In this document: positions 46,300 through 57,100 of the stretch, in pieces
How positions within the stretch are numbered: the stretch's first letter is position 1
Layout of the letters: every line of letters starts with the position of its first letter
NCBI GenBank assembly: GCA_030762935.1
Contig: CM060895.1
Span: 41,778,001 to 41,842,000 of the forward strand
Length of the DNA stretch: 64,000 bases
Direction: 5' to 3'
DNA from: Hymenopus coronatus
Lineage: Eukaryota; Arthropoda; Insecta; Mantodea; Hymenopodidae
Made by a program: the position numbers and the translations under genes
Notes under the pieces: generated by a model
Told to the model about the DNA's origin: nothing
Seen by the model: only the letters and a program-made list of their open reading frames with translations
The model's database searches: none

Positions 46300-46930
46300 C
46301 CACTACCTATGAGTAGACCCACGTACCTGGTGAGGTGAATCTACTACCGTTGAATTTGCCTCGGTGTTGCTCAGCCTTCACGATGATTGACTCTCTCGGG
46401 GTGGTGCAGCTAATGGGAGTAGTTCTGGGAGTGATCTTATAATAATTAAGACTTACGTAAGTTTCCTGGAGTTTATTTCTTACTAGGAGAAGCGAGATAA
46501 GCACTTTTGCTTTACAATTATGTTAACTTGAACACTTCTTATGAACTTTAACACTTGGCTGATCACACGTAATTATAGTTCCTTCTTCTTCCTTAATTCT
46601 GTGTAATACAACACATACTTTAACACACGTCACTAACTTTAAAGATACTTACGGCACTGGAGACTACTAAGCTTTCGTTACACAATATGGCGTTTAACTT
46701 TGCGAGAAGAAGTTACGTTCAGCCCGACAACCGACAGCATAACACCGACAGACAGATATCAACAGACAGCAACAGTTAGCAGATATCAACAGAGCGCCCC
46801 GATGTGCCTTCTTGGGCTCTTTATATACTAAACATACCGTCATTGCGGCCTCTTTCTGATTGGACAGAAAGGCCGCGTCAATTTTCTCATCCCAGGGTGC
46901 ACTGCAAACCTCACGTGACATGTCTTGTAC
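46300..46930 (-). mobile_element. possible LTR (solo or truncated), minus strand
   Basis: Minus strand from about 46922: TGTCACGTGAGGTTTGCAG, a TATA box in GTATATAAAGAGCCC (complement of 46814-46826 and flank), and AATAAA (complement at 46472-46477) about 340 bases later. That layout fits an LTR with U3, R and U5, but no terminal CA end, target duplication or coding pol was identified. An alternative is an unrelated promoter with a 5' exon. Confidence 0.35.
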
Positions 46931-47404
46931 AATGAAGAATTACCGTCTTCCAAATTTTAAGGTTAACTCCCGTTGTAACTCGACTGTACGTGCCTGGACA
47001 AAAGAAACCTTTCTAACAAAAGCACTTCTCACCCTCTTGGCATCAGCTTTCTATTTCTGCTCCAAGCTGAATTTACTCTGTTAAATACATACACGTGTAC
47101 TCTTTTAGCTTCACATTGATAAATAATTAATAACTAATAATAGTTTTGATAGGGAAGCTAATTAACGGTCTCAAAGGGATCTCACTAGAGTAAATTGGTG
47201 ACAAGACACTTTTTGGCAGGAGGCAGAGTTACTTTTTTTTTCTACTCCACGGATGATTAACTTTCCATTGTAATAAAATTCTGCGATTATCATAAAGCCG
47301 CGTGAAAAAACTTTCTTTATATTGGGTATACCAATTTTCACTTTTTTTTCACCTCTTGAAAGGTAAAAAATTGCCCATGGTTCATTTGTATCATTAAGGT
47401 AGAC

Positions 47405-47715
47405 ATATGCCTAATCTAAAACCATTATAAACATCCATGTATCACCAACAAGATGGCGTTCATAGAGTTTCTATTGTTGTCGTACCTTTCTGCAATGTGT
47501 CTCGGTAGGAGTTTGTGAACCCAGCTTCTTTGTTGCTTCTCTAAGTTTAATTTTGTATTTATTAGGTTGCTTACGGTTGCTTGAGAGATGCTCAACTTCA
47601 TTGCTATTGCTCTTTGGGTCGCTGGATTTTCTCTTGTCACAAGAGCTTAAACCCTCCTGACCACCTCCGAGGTGCGGCTTAGGATGTGCTTGTATTTTCC
47701 TCTTATGAATCAAAC
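47405..47715 (-). pseudogene. N-terminal transposase fragment with helix-turn-helix
   Basis: The minus strand reads RENPATQRAIAMKLSISQAT, VSNLINTKLNLEKQQRSWVH and KLLPRHIAERYDNN before the frame dies. TQRAIAMKLSISQATVSNLI is a helix-turn-helix, and the R-x-W-V-H-K-L pattern is familiar from Tc1/mariner-superfamily relatives. The family was not determined, and the catalytic part is missing. Confidence 0.55.
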
Positions 47716-48041
47716 CCATACTTGTTTACTTGTTATTTATTCTTTTCTTTTCTAAGAATTGAGTAAATCCCATTTCTGGAAAGAACCTATGCTTCTTGCA
47801 CATTTCAATGATAGCACTATAGCTGTACTTAGCGTCAGAAAGAGCTGTTATAACACCTGTCTTAATAAAATTCACTGCTGTGTGAAGTATATCTGTGTGA
47901 AGTGTGTTCTGTGTAAATAGTTAGGATGTCAAACTTGTTCCCAGAAATCGTGATCAACCCTCCATATTACTAATAACTTGAATTGTTTCTTCACTGCATG
48001 CCCCTAGGGTAGGGTACACAGTAAATTAAATGGAAATAGAG

Positions 48042-48256
48042 TTTTATTTATGGACGCTTCCATGCTGGGCATGAAAGACCACTTAATTTTACTGAGAGGC
48101 CTCTTTATCAGGCTGGAGGTTCTTTTACGTGCTTTACTTCCGCTCCGAAGGAAGCCATGCTAAGGATTTTTACGCCCAAAACAACCCATCATCTTTCGCT
48201 GGATTTTAACCCGTGACCTTAGGTATATGCTAGCCATTATACCACGGAGGGTGACG
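48042..48256 (-). mobile_element. SINE family S1
   Basis: Plus-strand complement: GTTTTATTTATGGACGCTTC, TGAAAGACCACTTAATTTTA, CAGGCTGGAGGTTCTTTTAC, GAAGGAAGCCATGCTAAGGA and CATTATACCACGGAGGG. It has internal deletions compared with 24539-24823. Confidence 0.85.
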
Positions 48257-48295
48257 GATACAAAGTGGATAACATCTAGGTGTTCTCACTAAGAA

Positions 48296-48616
48296 CTACG
48301 TGAGATCTATTGCGGCCACCATTCCCACGAGGAAGGGACGAGTGCTTGAAGTAGTGGTTACTTTCCTTTGATTAAGCATCTGCGCCATCGCGCACCGGCA
48401 TACATCATGAAACCTAGAAGCACTCCTGAAACATGAGAAGTAAACAGAATGGAAGGGAAATGATGGGAAGGAAATTCTGATAATGAGAAACAACCCCAAT
48501 ATTCGCCTACTGACCACGAAAAACCCTCAAGGTCAGTTGGTTGGCCGATGAGAATCGAACCGGAACCTTCCGAATACAACCGTGCGAAACCGCGGAACCA
48601 ACTCGGCAGACCTTAT
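48296..48616 (-). mobile_element. tRNA-derived SINE-like element (family S8)
   Basis: Reverse strand head GGTCTGCCGAGTTGGTTCCG with A-box and AGGTTCCGGTTCGATTCTCA as B-box, then AACTGACCTTGAGGGTTTTT and a long body. A 73-codon open frame on the minus strand is part of the repeat. Confidence 0.6.
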
Positions 48617-49096
48617 CTCAGTTACAGAATGAGAATAGTCCAATCAGCATATTTACACCACGAGCTTTAGGCGTTTTTAATCTTCTCCTTAGGCAATAGG
48701 CAATAACATTAATTTTCATTTCTACCCGTTTTTTTTTTGTTTGTTTACTTACAGGTAGTTTACCCATCACATTGCTTGTTTTCATTGTTCTTGCCCACTT
48801 CCATTCTCGACCTTCGATTCCGGACTTAAATCCCACTTGCTTGCGATAAACATTACGAGCTATTTCCAGGAATGCAAATGTATATCTACCCTTTCAAACA
48901 TAAATTAATGTGGAATGATACAGATTTGCGATGTTAGGAATCTTTATGTTTTTGGCTTTAAGTAAATAAGTAGTACCTTTTTTTCTAGCAGAAAAAGTAT
49001 GATTAGATTAATTTATCTTTTGCTTCCTATAGGCAATGGTGTTAACTCTTGTTCATTATAATTGGATTTTATTCCTTTGTGTTTCATACATTAAAC

Positions 49097-49100
<4 letters not shown>

Positions 49101-49172
<72 letters not shown>

Positions 49173-49200
49173 TACACACACGCGCGCGCGCGCGTGCGCT
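49101..49200. repeat. compound (CT)n (CA)n (CG)n microsatellite
   Basis: CT run to about 49150, then CA run to about 49180, then CG run to about 49195. Overlapping Ser-Leu and His-Thr open frames are artefacts. Confidence 0.95.
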
Positions 49201-49274
49201 CACACATACATACATCTCATTCATACTTTCAAGCTCTAGGAAGATAGGAATAATCTAAGCAGATAAATATCCCT

Positions 49275-49345
49275 ATCCTTCAGCGGGAATCGGACCCGGG
49301 GCCCTTGCAGAGCAGGCAGGTACTCTCTGAGCTACGGGGACAACC
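49275..49345 (-). repeat. tRNA-like SINE head
   Basis: Reverse strand: TCCCCGTAGCTCAGAGAGTA (A-box type) and CCGGGTCCGATTCCCGC (B-box type). It is followed on the same strand by non-tRNA text. A functional tRNA is not supported. Confidence 0.5.
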
Positions 49346-49369
49346 TTAGTTTTCCCTCCTCCCCTTCCT

Positions 49370-49560
49370 TTATGTCTTCTTGGGCGGCATCGGAAGCGTT
49401 CTAACTGTAACTGATAGGGACTCCATCCATGCTTGCGCTCGTCGTAGTCCGGATCTGGTCATCCTTCGGGCCAGTCCCTCCCTCCCTGGGGTCATATAAT
49501 GGCAAAGAGCCCATCCGGTGCTCTGCCTAAGAATCCTGTAGGCCCTATCCGTGACTAATC
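49370..49560 (-). repeat. family S5 repeat fragment
   Basis: The plus strand reads GGCGGCATCGGAAGCGTTCT, GACTCCATCCATGCTTGCGC and AGTCCGGATCTGGTCATC. It aligns with 4572-4655 in the same plus orientation over that part. Confidence 0.5.
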
Positions 49561-50134
49561 CTAATCCTTCATTCTGGAAAAAAACTCTGCTATGCATCAG
49601 CGAACATTTTGAAAACGGCATTAAAAATAGCACGAACCGTATGCTTTACGAATTGCATTGTTTGCTGAATTAAGTTGTCTTATTCCGAACTAAATTCACT
49701 AAAATTGAAAATGATTTCAGTTTATTTACAGAATACTAAAAATATGTACTTCACTAATACTGCTAATATTTCAAATACATGACAAAATTAACAAAATAGT
49801 TACAGTCATGATGCCTGAATTGCACTTTACACTGGTAATGGTATCTCACCTCGCTTTCACATGTCCATATCCTCAATATAACGATCATTAAAAGCACAGC
49901 GTGTCCTTTTATTTGCTTTCATAGGATTTTAAACAAAAATGAAATGATTTAATTGCCATTCTCGTTTTATGGCTGTAAATGAAATCATGTACTTTATTCT
50001 CTTGTATTACTTAATTTGTTAAATATTTCAATTAGTACCTTATTCCCCCATCCCCTCTGATACTGGCACACTACTGCACTATTTCGCTTTTTCATGCAAT
50101 GCATACTAAGTAAACGGTACAATATTTGCATTTA

Positions 50135-50200
50135 ATGCTTAGTTGGTGAGTCCAAGGGGGGTGTCAGTCCTAAATACGGGGAAGGTAAGCCACTACGATT
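50135..50200 (+). repeat. family S2 SINE 3' fragment
   Basis: GGGTGTCAGTCCTAAATACG, then GGGAAGGTAAGCCACTACG, the same 3' end as at 38080-38111 and 53195-53236. Confidence 0.6.
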
Positions 50201-51066
50201 AATGCTTAATTGAAAATTAAGCAAGTACATTAAGCATTTCGCTTTAAAAATGCGAAAACCCGCTAGCAAATTTAATGTTGTTCCCGTTCTGCAATAACCA
50301 ATTCGCATAGGCTTTGGAGATAGAGCACACAATAAACCTTACCAATCAAGTGTGAGCTAAACTACGGATAACCTATAGTAAATATGAATAGCAAACTGTA
50401 AAACATCTTCAAATCAAGGTTTTGTTACAAAGAAAATTGTAGGTTTCTTAATCTAATGCTGCTCGTTTACTAAAGGCTGGGGTCCAAATCATAATATAAT
50501 AAAAAAGTACTTCATACTGCTCTCTGTTGATTTGTTGAAATATCCGAAAGAATTGGTGGTAGTACCGAATAAATGTTAAGTTTAAATTGGGCAACATTTC
50601 CTTTAAGTTACACAACACTCCAAGCGATCCTAACGATATATCGCGAAACGCGATACTTTTCGATTTTTAGATAGCCAACATAACAAAATAAAAGTATCAG
50701 AATCAATTTCGCAAAATTCGCAACACTGTGTGTCACAGGAGAAAAACAACTCTGATATATCAATTAAAGGATGTATTAAATATATTTATTCATTTATTTT
50801 CTATAAAATAGCTAATTATATTGTAAAGCAATTCCTTTTCAACTATGGTTGTCACATTGAGTTTCTTCGAGTTGTGAAACTTCGATCGATTGAGGTGTCG
50901 GGTTCACAAATGAGATCAGATGATAGTGACGTCATTAATGTGATTTGTTTTCATGACTGTCATGTCATTTTCCGTAAACTTTCTGCAAAATTCATAAGTG
51001 ATAACCACATCAGGTCTTCGAACGCTTAAGAGTAACTTTACGTAACTTCTGAAGAGAGAGTACAAA
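50200..51066 (+). promoter_or_regulatory. Serinc 5' flank with one perfect CRE palindrome
   Basis: This is the region upstream of the Serinc start. TGACGTCA lies at 50927-50934, 133 bases before the ATG, a perfect CREB/ATF-type site. A 7-bp-arm inverted repeat TATCGCG-AAA-CGCGATA lies near 50639-50655. No TATA box was recognised, and the transcription start is unknown. The regulatory role is inference from the motifs only. Confidence 0.3.
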
Positions 51067-51102
51067 ATGGGAGCAGTTTTAGGACTTTTTTCTGCTGCAC
51101 AG
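51067..51102 (+). CDS. Serinc: Serinc exon 1: 12-codon coding micro-exon
   Basis: ATG at 51067 in the context ACAAAATGG, a good insect start context. It encodes [12 protein letters not shown], the conserved Serinc N-terminus, and ends CAG|GTGAGA. It is followed by a 2.7-kb intron. It is too short to be detected as an open frame by itself. Confidence 0.93.
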
Positions 51103-54100
51103 GTGAGAGAATAAGGTTTAACTTACGCAGTCTTAAACGTCATTTTGCCTTTTGTTTTGAAACTCGTGCACTATTTAAATGTCCTCAAATTAATGAAAAT
51201 CTGCATTGCACTGTAAGGGATGTAGTATAAAGATTCAGAACATCTAGTGCAAACATCTGCATATGAATTAACAAGGTTATAGATTAAATCAATGAGAAAT
51301 TATGAGGTATTTGAAATTCTAGCTTTAAAGCAGTACAAAAAGAACAGGAATAAAAACAAAGGGAAAGAGAGAGGAAGAAACGAAAAATACAGCTTCGTAA
51401 GCTTTCCACTTCCTGGTTTATTGTTTTAGTGTTCGTATGCACAGTACTAACATGCATTGTTATAAACATTTCTCTCTATAATATGTTGACACTGTATTTG
51501 TATACCCCCCCCCATTTTTTAAATAATCTGACCTAATCTCACCCATCAACATTAGAGAACTTATTTTCAGGCCTTCAGCATATAAGGGAGTAGCAATAAT
51601 ATCCCTTTTCATGACAAGTAATGCAGATTTTTATTTTTTATGCCAAAAATATGTTTAATTGTTGAGAAACAACTATTTAAGGTCATGATATACTTGTGGC
51701 CCTCCCGGGAGCGCGATTTTACCTCCAACAGTTGCTACGGCTAAGCTCCTTACAATCCTTCAAGAGTTGCTTGGACATCAAAATTAAAACCCCAAAAAAT
51801 AAACATTTTTGAAAAATCATCATACCAGCGGTGCACATAATTGGCAACCGTCGAGGAACAATACTTGCCTCCTCCTGTCATTCCACAACACCATCTCACC
51901 CACCATCCTGTAAACCCCACATTCCCGTCATAACGTAGTTAAGTTCTGTAAAGAACAGGAACACGTCTAAAACACCATTGGGCTGCCCTCAGCCTGCCAA
52001 CTGTCGTGAGTGTGAACATACTGGTTAGAATTGCTGTGTTTAAAAGCTAGCATTGCATTTGCACAGCTTTGCAGCTCTTCCTTACATCTAACAAATGCTC
52101 AAAATTTTTTCTTTGCTGTATTAAAATATTTCTGCCACTAGCAGAACCAGAAAAGAGTTTTCTTCCAAACCAATGACCCTAAATTCTTGGCACATATACC
52201 TACTTAATTGCACATCAATTTTGAACATTAGAAATTAATGAGGAACTAACATATTTCTGCACATATCTTCAGCCTAAAATTTGAAAAAGATTATCCTCAA
52301 TTGAGATGCCCATTAGTAATAATGAATTAATGTAAAGTTCCATAAATTGGGAATTTTTCTTATAATTAAATAATTTGGAGTTTTTCCCATACTTGTTAAG
52401 GTTTTAAATGCTAAGAAAATTAAATAAGTATTACCTTAGGATTTGAGGAATAGGTGTTGACACCTTGGGAACCTGTAACCCACCCGCTCATTCTAAATAT
52501 AATTTATTTCTCTTTTATAAAGGAAACGATTGCAAGAAATACTGAAAACGTTCCATATTTCCCATTGTCAATCTAAAGTAAGGATAGAAATCCACTACAT
52601 TGGCAAGGTCCTTGCCTGGATAATTGAAGTTTTAGTTGTAAAGATACCTCAACTATGCCTTGTGACTTAGTTTGAGCTATGCTTTGCAGCATAGAGCCCA
52701 ATATGTTGGCAGTGCCACAGTCCTGCAGTATTTGTTAGTCATATATTGGCAACTTTGTAGCTGCCAAGAAATGCCTAATGGACTGACAAGTTTGAATAGT
52801 CAATCAGTTTTGTGTGGTATAAGATGAAATAGTGGCTAGTACATGTAATAAATACATTTTTAAATGTAATTTACTGGTCTTTACTTATGTAATCATTTTG
52901 TTTCAAATGTATGATATTAACTCCATATTAATATAAGTAAATAGCAAATATTCTTGCATGAATTTAATAGAGCATTTCACTTTTGGTCTGCCTAAGTAGG
53001 TAGCTGCAAATGTAAAGTACAAAGTATAGTTACATGTTATCAAATTTGTGGGTGGAAAACAATACCTTCTCAAGCTACAATGCACATTTGTATGTATGGG
53101 CCAACCAATCTTTCCAAGTTCTCCATTCTGTGGTTTTGTGCTGTTGGCTCCCTGACAGGCTTCTGACCCTTAAGCATTCACTTGTAGGTCCTAGGGCGTA
53201 GTCAGTCCTAAATATGGGGAGGGTAAGCCGACCACAAAAATATTTTAAATTACTGTATATGGCATTCAAAGAAAAAATATCTAATAAATCTACAAAGTGT
53301 CAAAAGTTAAGAGTTCACATGCTGTTATACAGCAACTGCTGCTGGGCGGAGGAAATAATCATGAAAACAAAAAATTGTGTTAATATTTTTTTAAAAAGAT
53401 ATACTTCACCACAGTTGCTGAAGTCTGTCCTTGTTTGTATATGCTAATCACTCATTTATTTTATCTGGGCATACACCACCCTTAATTAAAACCTGATAGC
53501 ATAATGGTGATTTGAAGCTTGCTAACCTCTGGCATTGAGATCCTGTTTAGGACTTCAACCAACTATACTACAATTATGAGAACAGGTAGCAAGAGCTTTT
53601 AGAATTAGCAACAATACATGATTTGTTGTCAAGTTAAAAAATCAATTTTGATCCAAAATAAATTTATAATGAAAGGATCAATTTGTAGGTGTAGAAAAGA
53701 GCAATTATGTTGTCTGAAGTAAGAGAAATGCAGCACACTTAAGAAACAAACCAAAATTTTTCCACATTCTTAACGTATAATTTAAGCATATTTTATTTAT
53801 AGCTGGCATGTTGCTGTGGCAGTGCAGCATGTTCATTGTGTTGCGCCGCATGCCCTTCATGTCGAAATTCAACGTCCACCCGTATCATGTATGCTGTAAT
53901 GCTGCTTATTGGAACAATAGCAGCTTGCATTTGCCTATCTCCAGGATTACAGGACACACTTAAAAAGGTATGATTAATGTCAGTTTCTTAGTTCATAATT
54001 TAGTTGCAATAAAGTTGGACAATATGGAACTGGGAATGTAATTATGTTAAAAGTTGTCAAGATATCTTTCTTCTAGGACTATTGAGGATGTAATAGGTGA

Positions 54101-57100
54101 ATAAGTGCATAAAATTTATGTTTAATGTATTCTATATAAAAATGCTCTGCTACTTGATTTGTGTACATATGAGCCCACTTACTTTTTAAGATGAACATTA
54201 TATTAAAAGATCCAGAAACATTAGTATTTAAAATTAAATAAAAAGTTTCCTTATTGAAATGCTTTATGCTCTCTAGGCTTATAATTCAGAATTAACTGAA
54301 ACTTTGGCTTATGTTTTTGGAAATTGTGAAATTTACAGATTCTATATTATGCTTGTTATAAGTTCAGCTCGTGGCCAAGTTAACTGTTGGGGCATAATTT
54401 AAAGATTTGTTAAAATGAGTGGTATCAGTGGTAAAAGGCATTGTAATTTGTGAATAAATACACTGACTTTTCTACTTGTACATGATCATTTTTTGACCGT
54501 TTGCTTCAGCTATTCCACATATAATCTACTCCTATAAAAGATTATTCTTTAATATACATCATACTAATCAAGATGAATATAAGCAGAATTGGTTGTATTA
54601 CTTGCTTCTTTATAAGTAGAAGAGAAATTAGGGAATACACAATAGTCAAATCTTTTAAAACCTGGTCATTATGTGAAGCAATCAAATTTGGTTCGCTTTG
54701 CATGGCCAACAGTAAAAGATGAAACAAAAGGTGGTTTCCTGTTTGAGAAGAGTTAACATACTTTAAAATTGAAACCAATAGTAAGAAATTTCTTAAAAAT
54801 GGTCAACTCCGCAAGAAAAAACGTATATGGCGTAAATTATGTATGTTCATGAGATCAACCTTTTTTGTGCAGTAAGTTTTTGTCTATCTCTTACAGTTTA
54901 TTAGTTATGCAAAGTTCAGTAAAATTCATCCAGAATAAAGAGATCTTCAGAGGCTATTCCCAGAAAATCAAGACATACATTTATTTGTGATTATAATATA
55001 CAATATTTTAATCAAAATCGTTACAGCCATTTTTGAGAAAAAAGTTTTCAAACATTTTTCATTGTAAAGGGTAGTTTGGGTTATGGGGATTTTCTCGCAA
55101 ATCTTCGTGTCAAATTCTTGGAAGATACTAAGCATAAATGCCAAGTTTGGTATTTAACAGTCATTTTGTTTTTGAGCTATGCTTTCCACAGACAGACAGT
55201 CATACGGACCTGTTTCTAAAAATGCTTTTTTTGGAAGCAGGATCAGGGGACCTCAAAACAAATCTTTCCGGTTGTAATATTTTTAAGTGAAATACAATAC
55301 CTTTCTAGCTATTATGCACATGCATACTAAAGAAAGTAATTATGGAAAGTATCCTTAAAGTAAGGTATATCATGATCACGATCAAAAGCGATCATGATGT
55401 GTTTAAGTTGGTTTGCTCTTAAACATTTTCTTTATAGCCAATTTTAAACTTAAACTATTGTCTACCTTTCCTAACACTAATATTTTTCCTCTTAAGGTAA
55501 GTGTTATCACTACCAGTTTCTTTAAACGTGTTGTGAATATGTTCAGTCTGATACATCAGTATAATCTGCAGATAATTTCATCAATTAGTAACCAGCACAT
55601 TCTGATTATGATCCATTAACTCATGATATACACTCAAGGCACTTTTTTCACCACTTATTATCAGTTTCTTCATAGTGTGATAATGCCGTCCAGTATGTGA
55701 TCACTCTCATGTCCGCTCTGGTGTGTGACAGTGGAGCTGGAATGTGAGACATCACAGTTGGATGCATAAGCAGTGGCACACTGCAACAGGATCCTTTGGA
55801 AAGCAAGACTCTTCACGATGTTATGATTTCCTGATATTCAAGATATTTCTCCAAGCATTGGTTTCTAGCACCTTTGATAAGTTTCCAGAAAGTCTGTGAC
55901 ATCATTTTCTTGCTGTAAAAGGAGGAAGAACTGCAGTGCAGTGTTAAGTAATTGTACTGGGGTGTTAAGGTGCAGTGGTATGCCTGCCATGGATGGCATG
56001 TGGTCACAAACTGTCTAATATCGAGTGAACTATTTTCAGCAGTGAATCAAAGACTGCATTTGTAAACAATTTTTGAGTTCATAAAGACTCATGCTCCCTC
56101 TTGCATTGCACTGTTGTTTATGCGACCAATTGTGATGTCTCACATTCCAGCTCCACTGCACATACCAGAGTGAATCTCAGAGCGATCACATACCAGATGG
56201 CACTGTCAGAAAAGGGCAGGTTTTGTAACACTCAGCACTCATTTTCATAATGCGGCAGTTATCACTTCTCGCAAGTAATTAAGGTGCCGTTTTACATACT
56301 TGCAGCTGCCATGGCAGGCATACTGCCATGCTATGCTACTTGTTGTCTTCCATCATTTCAATATCTACTCAATTATTGGTTAGTTGGTTTTTTTCCTGTT
56401 TTCAAATGAAACTTAAAATGCACAATGTTAGGAAGGAAGCATTCATCATAATTATTACAGCTAACAGATTTTAAATAATAAAAAAAATAAAAATTGTGAA
56501 TCTAGATTTACAGTAGATATAAAATTTGTGAGTTGGCCACACTGATTCTAGACATATTTCTGTGGTGCAGTGTGAGTTGTCTTCTACTGGGCTTGCCAAG
56601 TACTAACATTGAACACTTTTTTCTACATAAGCTTGTTTTATATATTTCATTTACCAGGATCAGATATCAAATTTGTTTTAAAGTAAGGAAAACATTGAAA
56701 CTATAGATTCGTTTCTTATTATTTAATCCTTTATGTGAAAACTTTGGCCAAATATATTTATCAGGGATTTGACTCCAACTTTAATTGCTTATTGCTTATT
56801 TTCTCTTTGCATAAGTATGACAAATAACCACACAGGCCCACATGTCCGAAGAGAAGCCTCCCTTCTTAGCCTCTCATATTTCACACCAACAAATTAACTA
56901 CATCTGAAAGTACAGATCTCTTCTCAGCATATGCACAAACTGATATAAAATAGTTTGTGTCCAAGAAATGTGGCTGGTTAGTATTACAGACAACCTTTAT
57001 TAAACCTGTGCAGTGGTGAAAGAATTCACCATAGGTTTAAATTCATAGTAAATTGTTATAGATTATATCATTATACCTGATAATATTATAATTTTAATTT

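Noticed and set aside
49036..49258. Ser-Leu and His-Thr repeat open frames
   Set aside because: Translation of the (CT)n(CA)n microsatellite.
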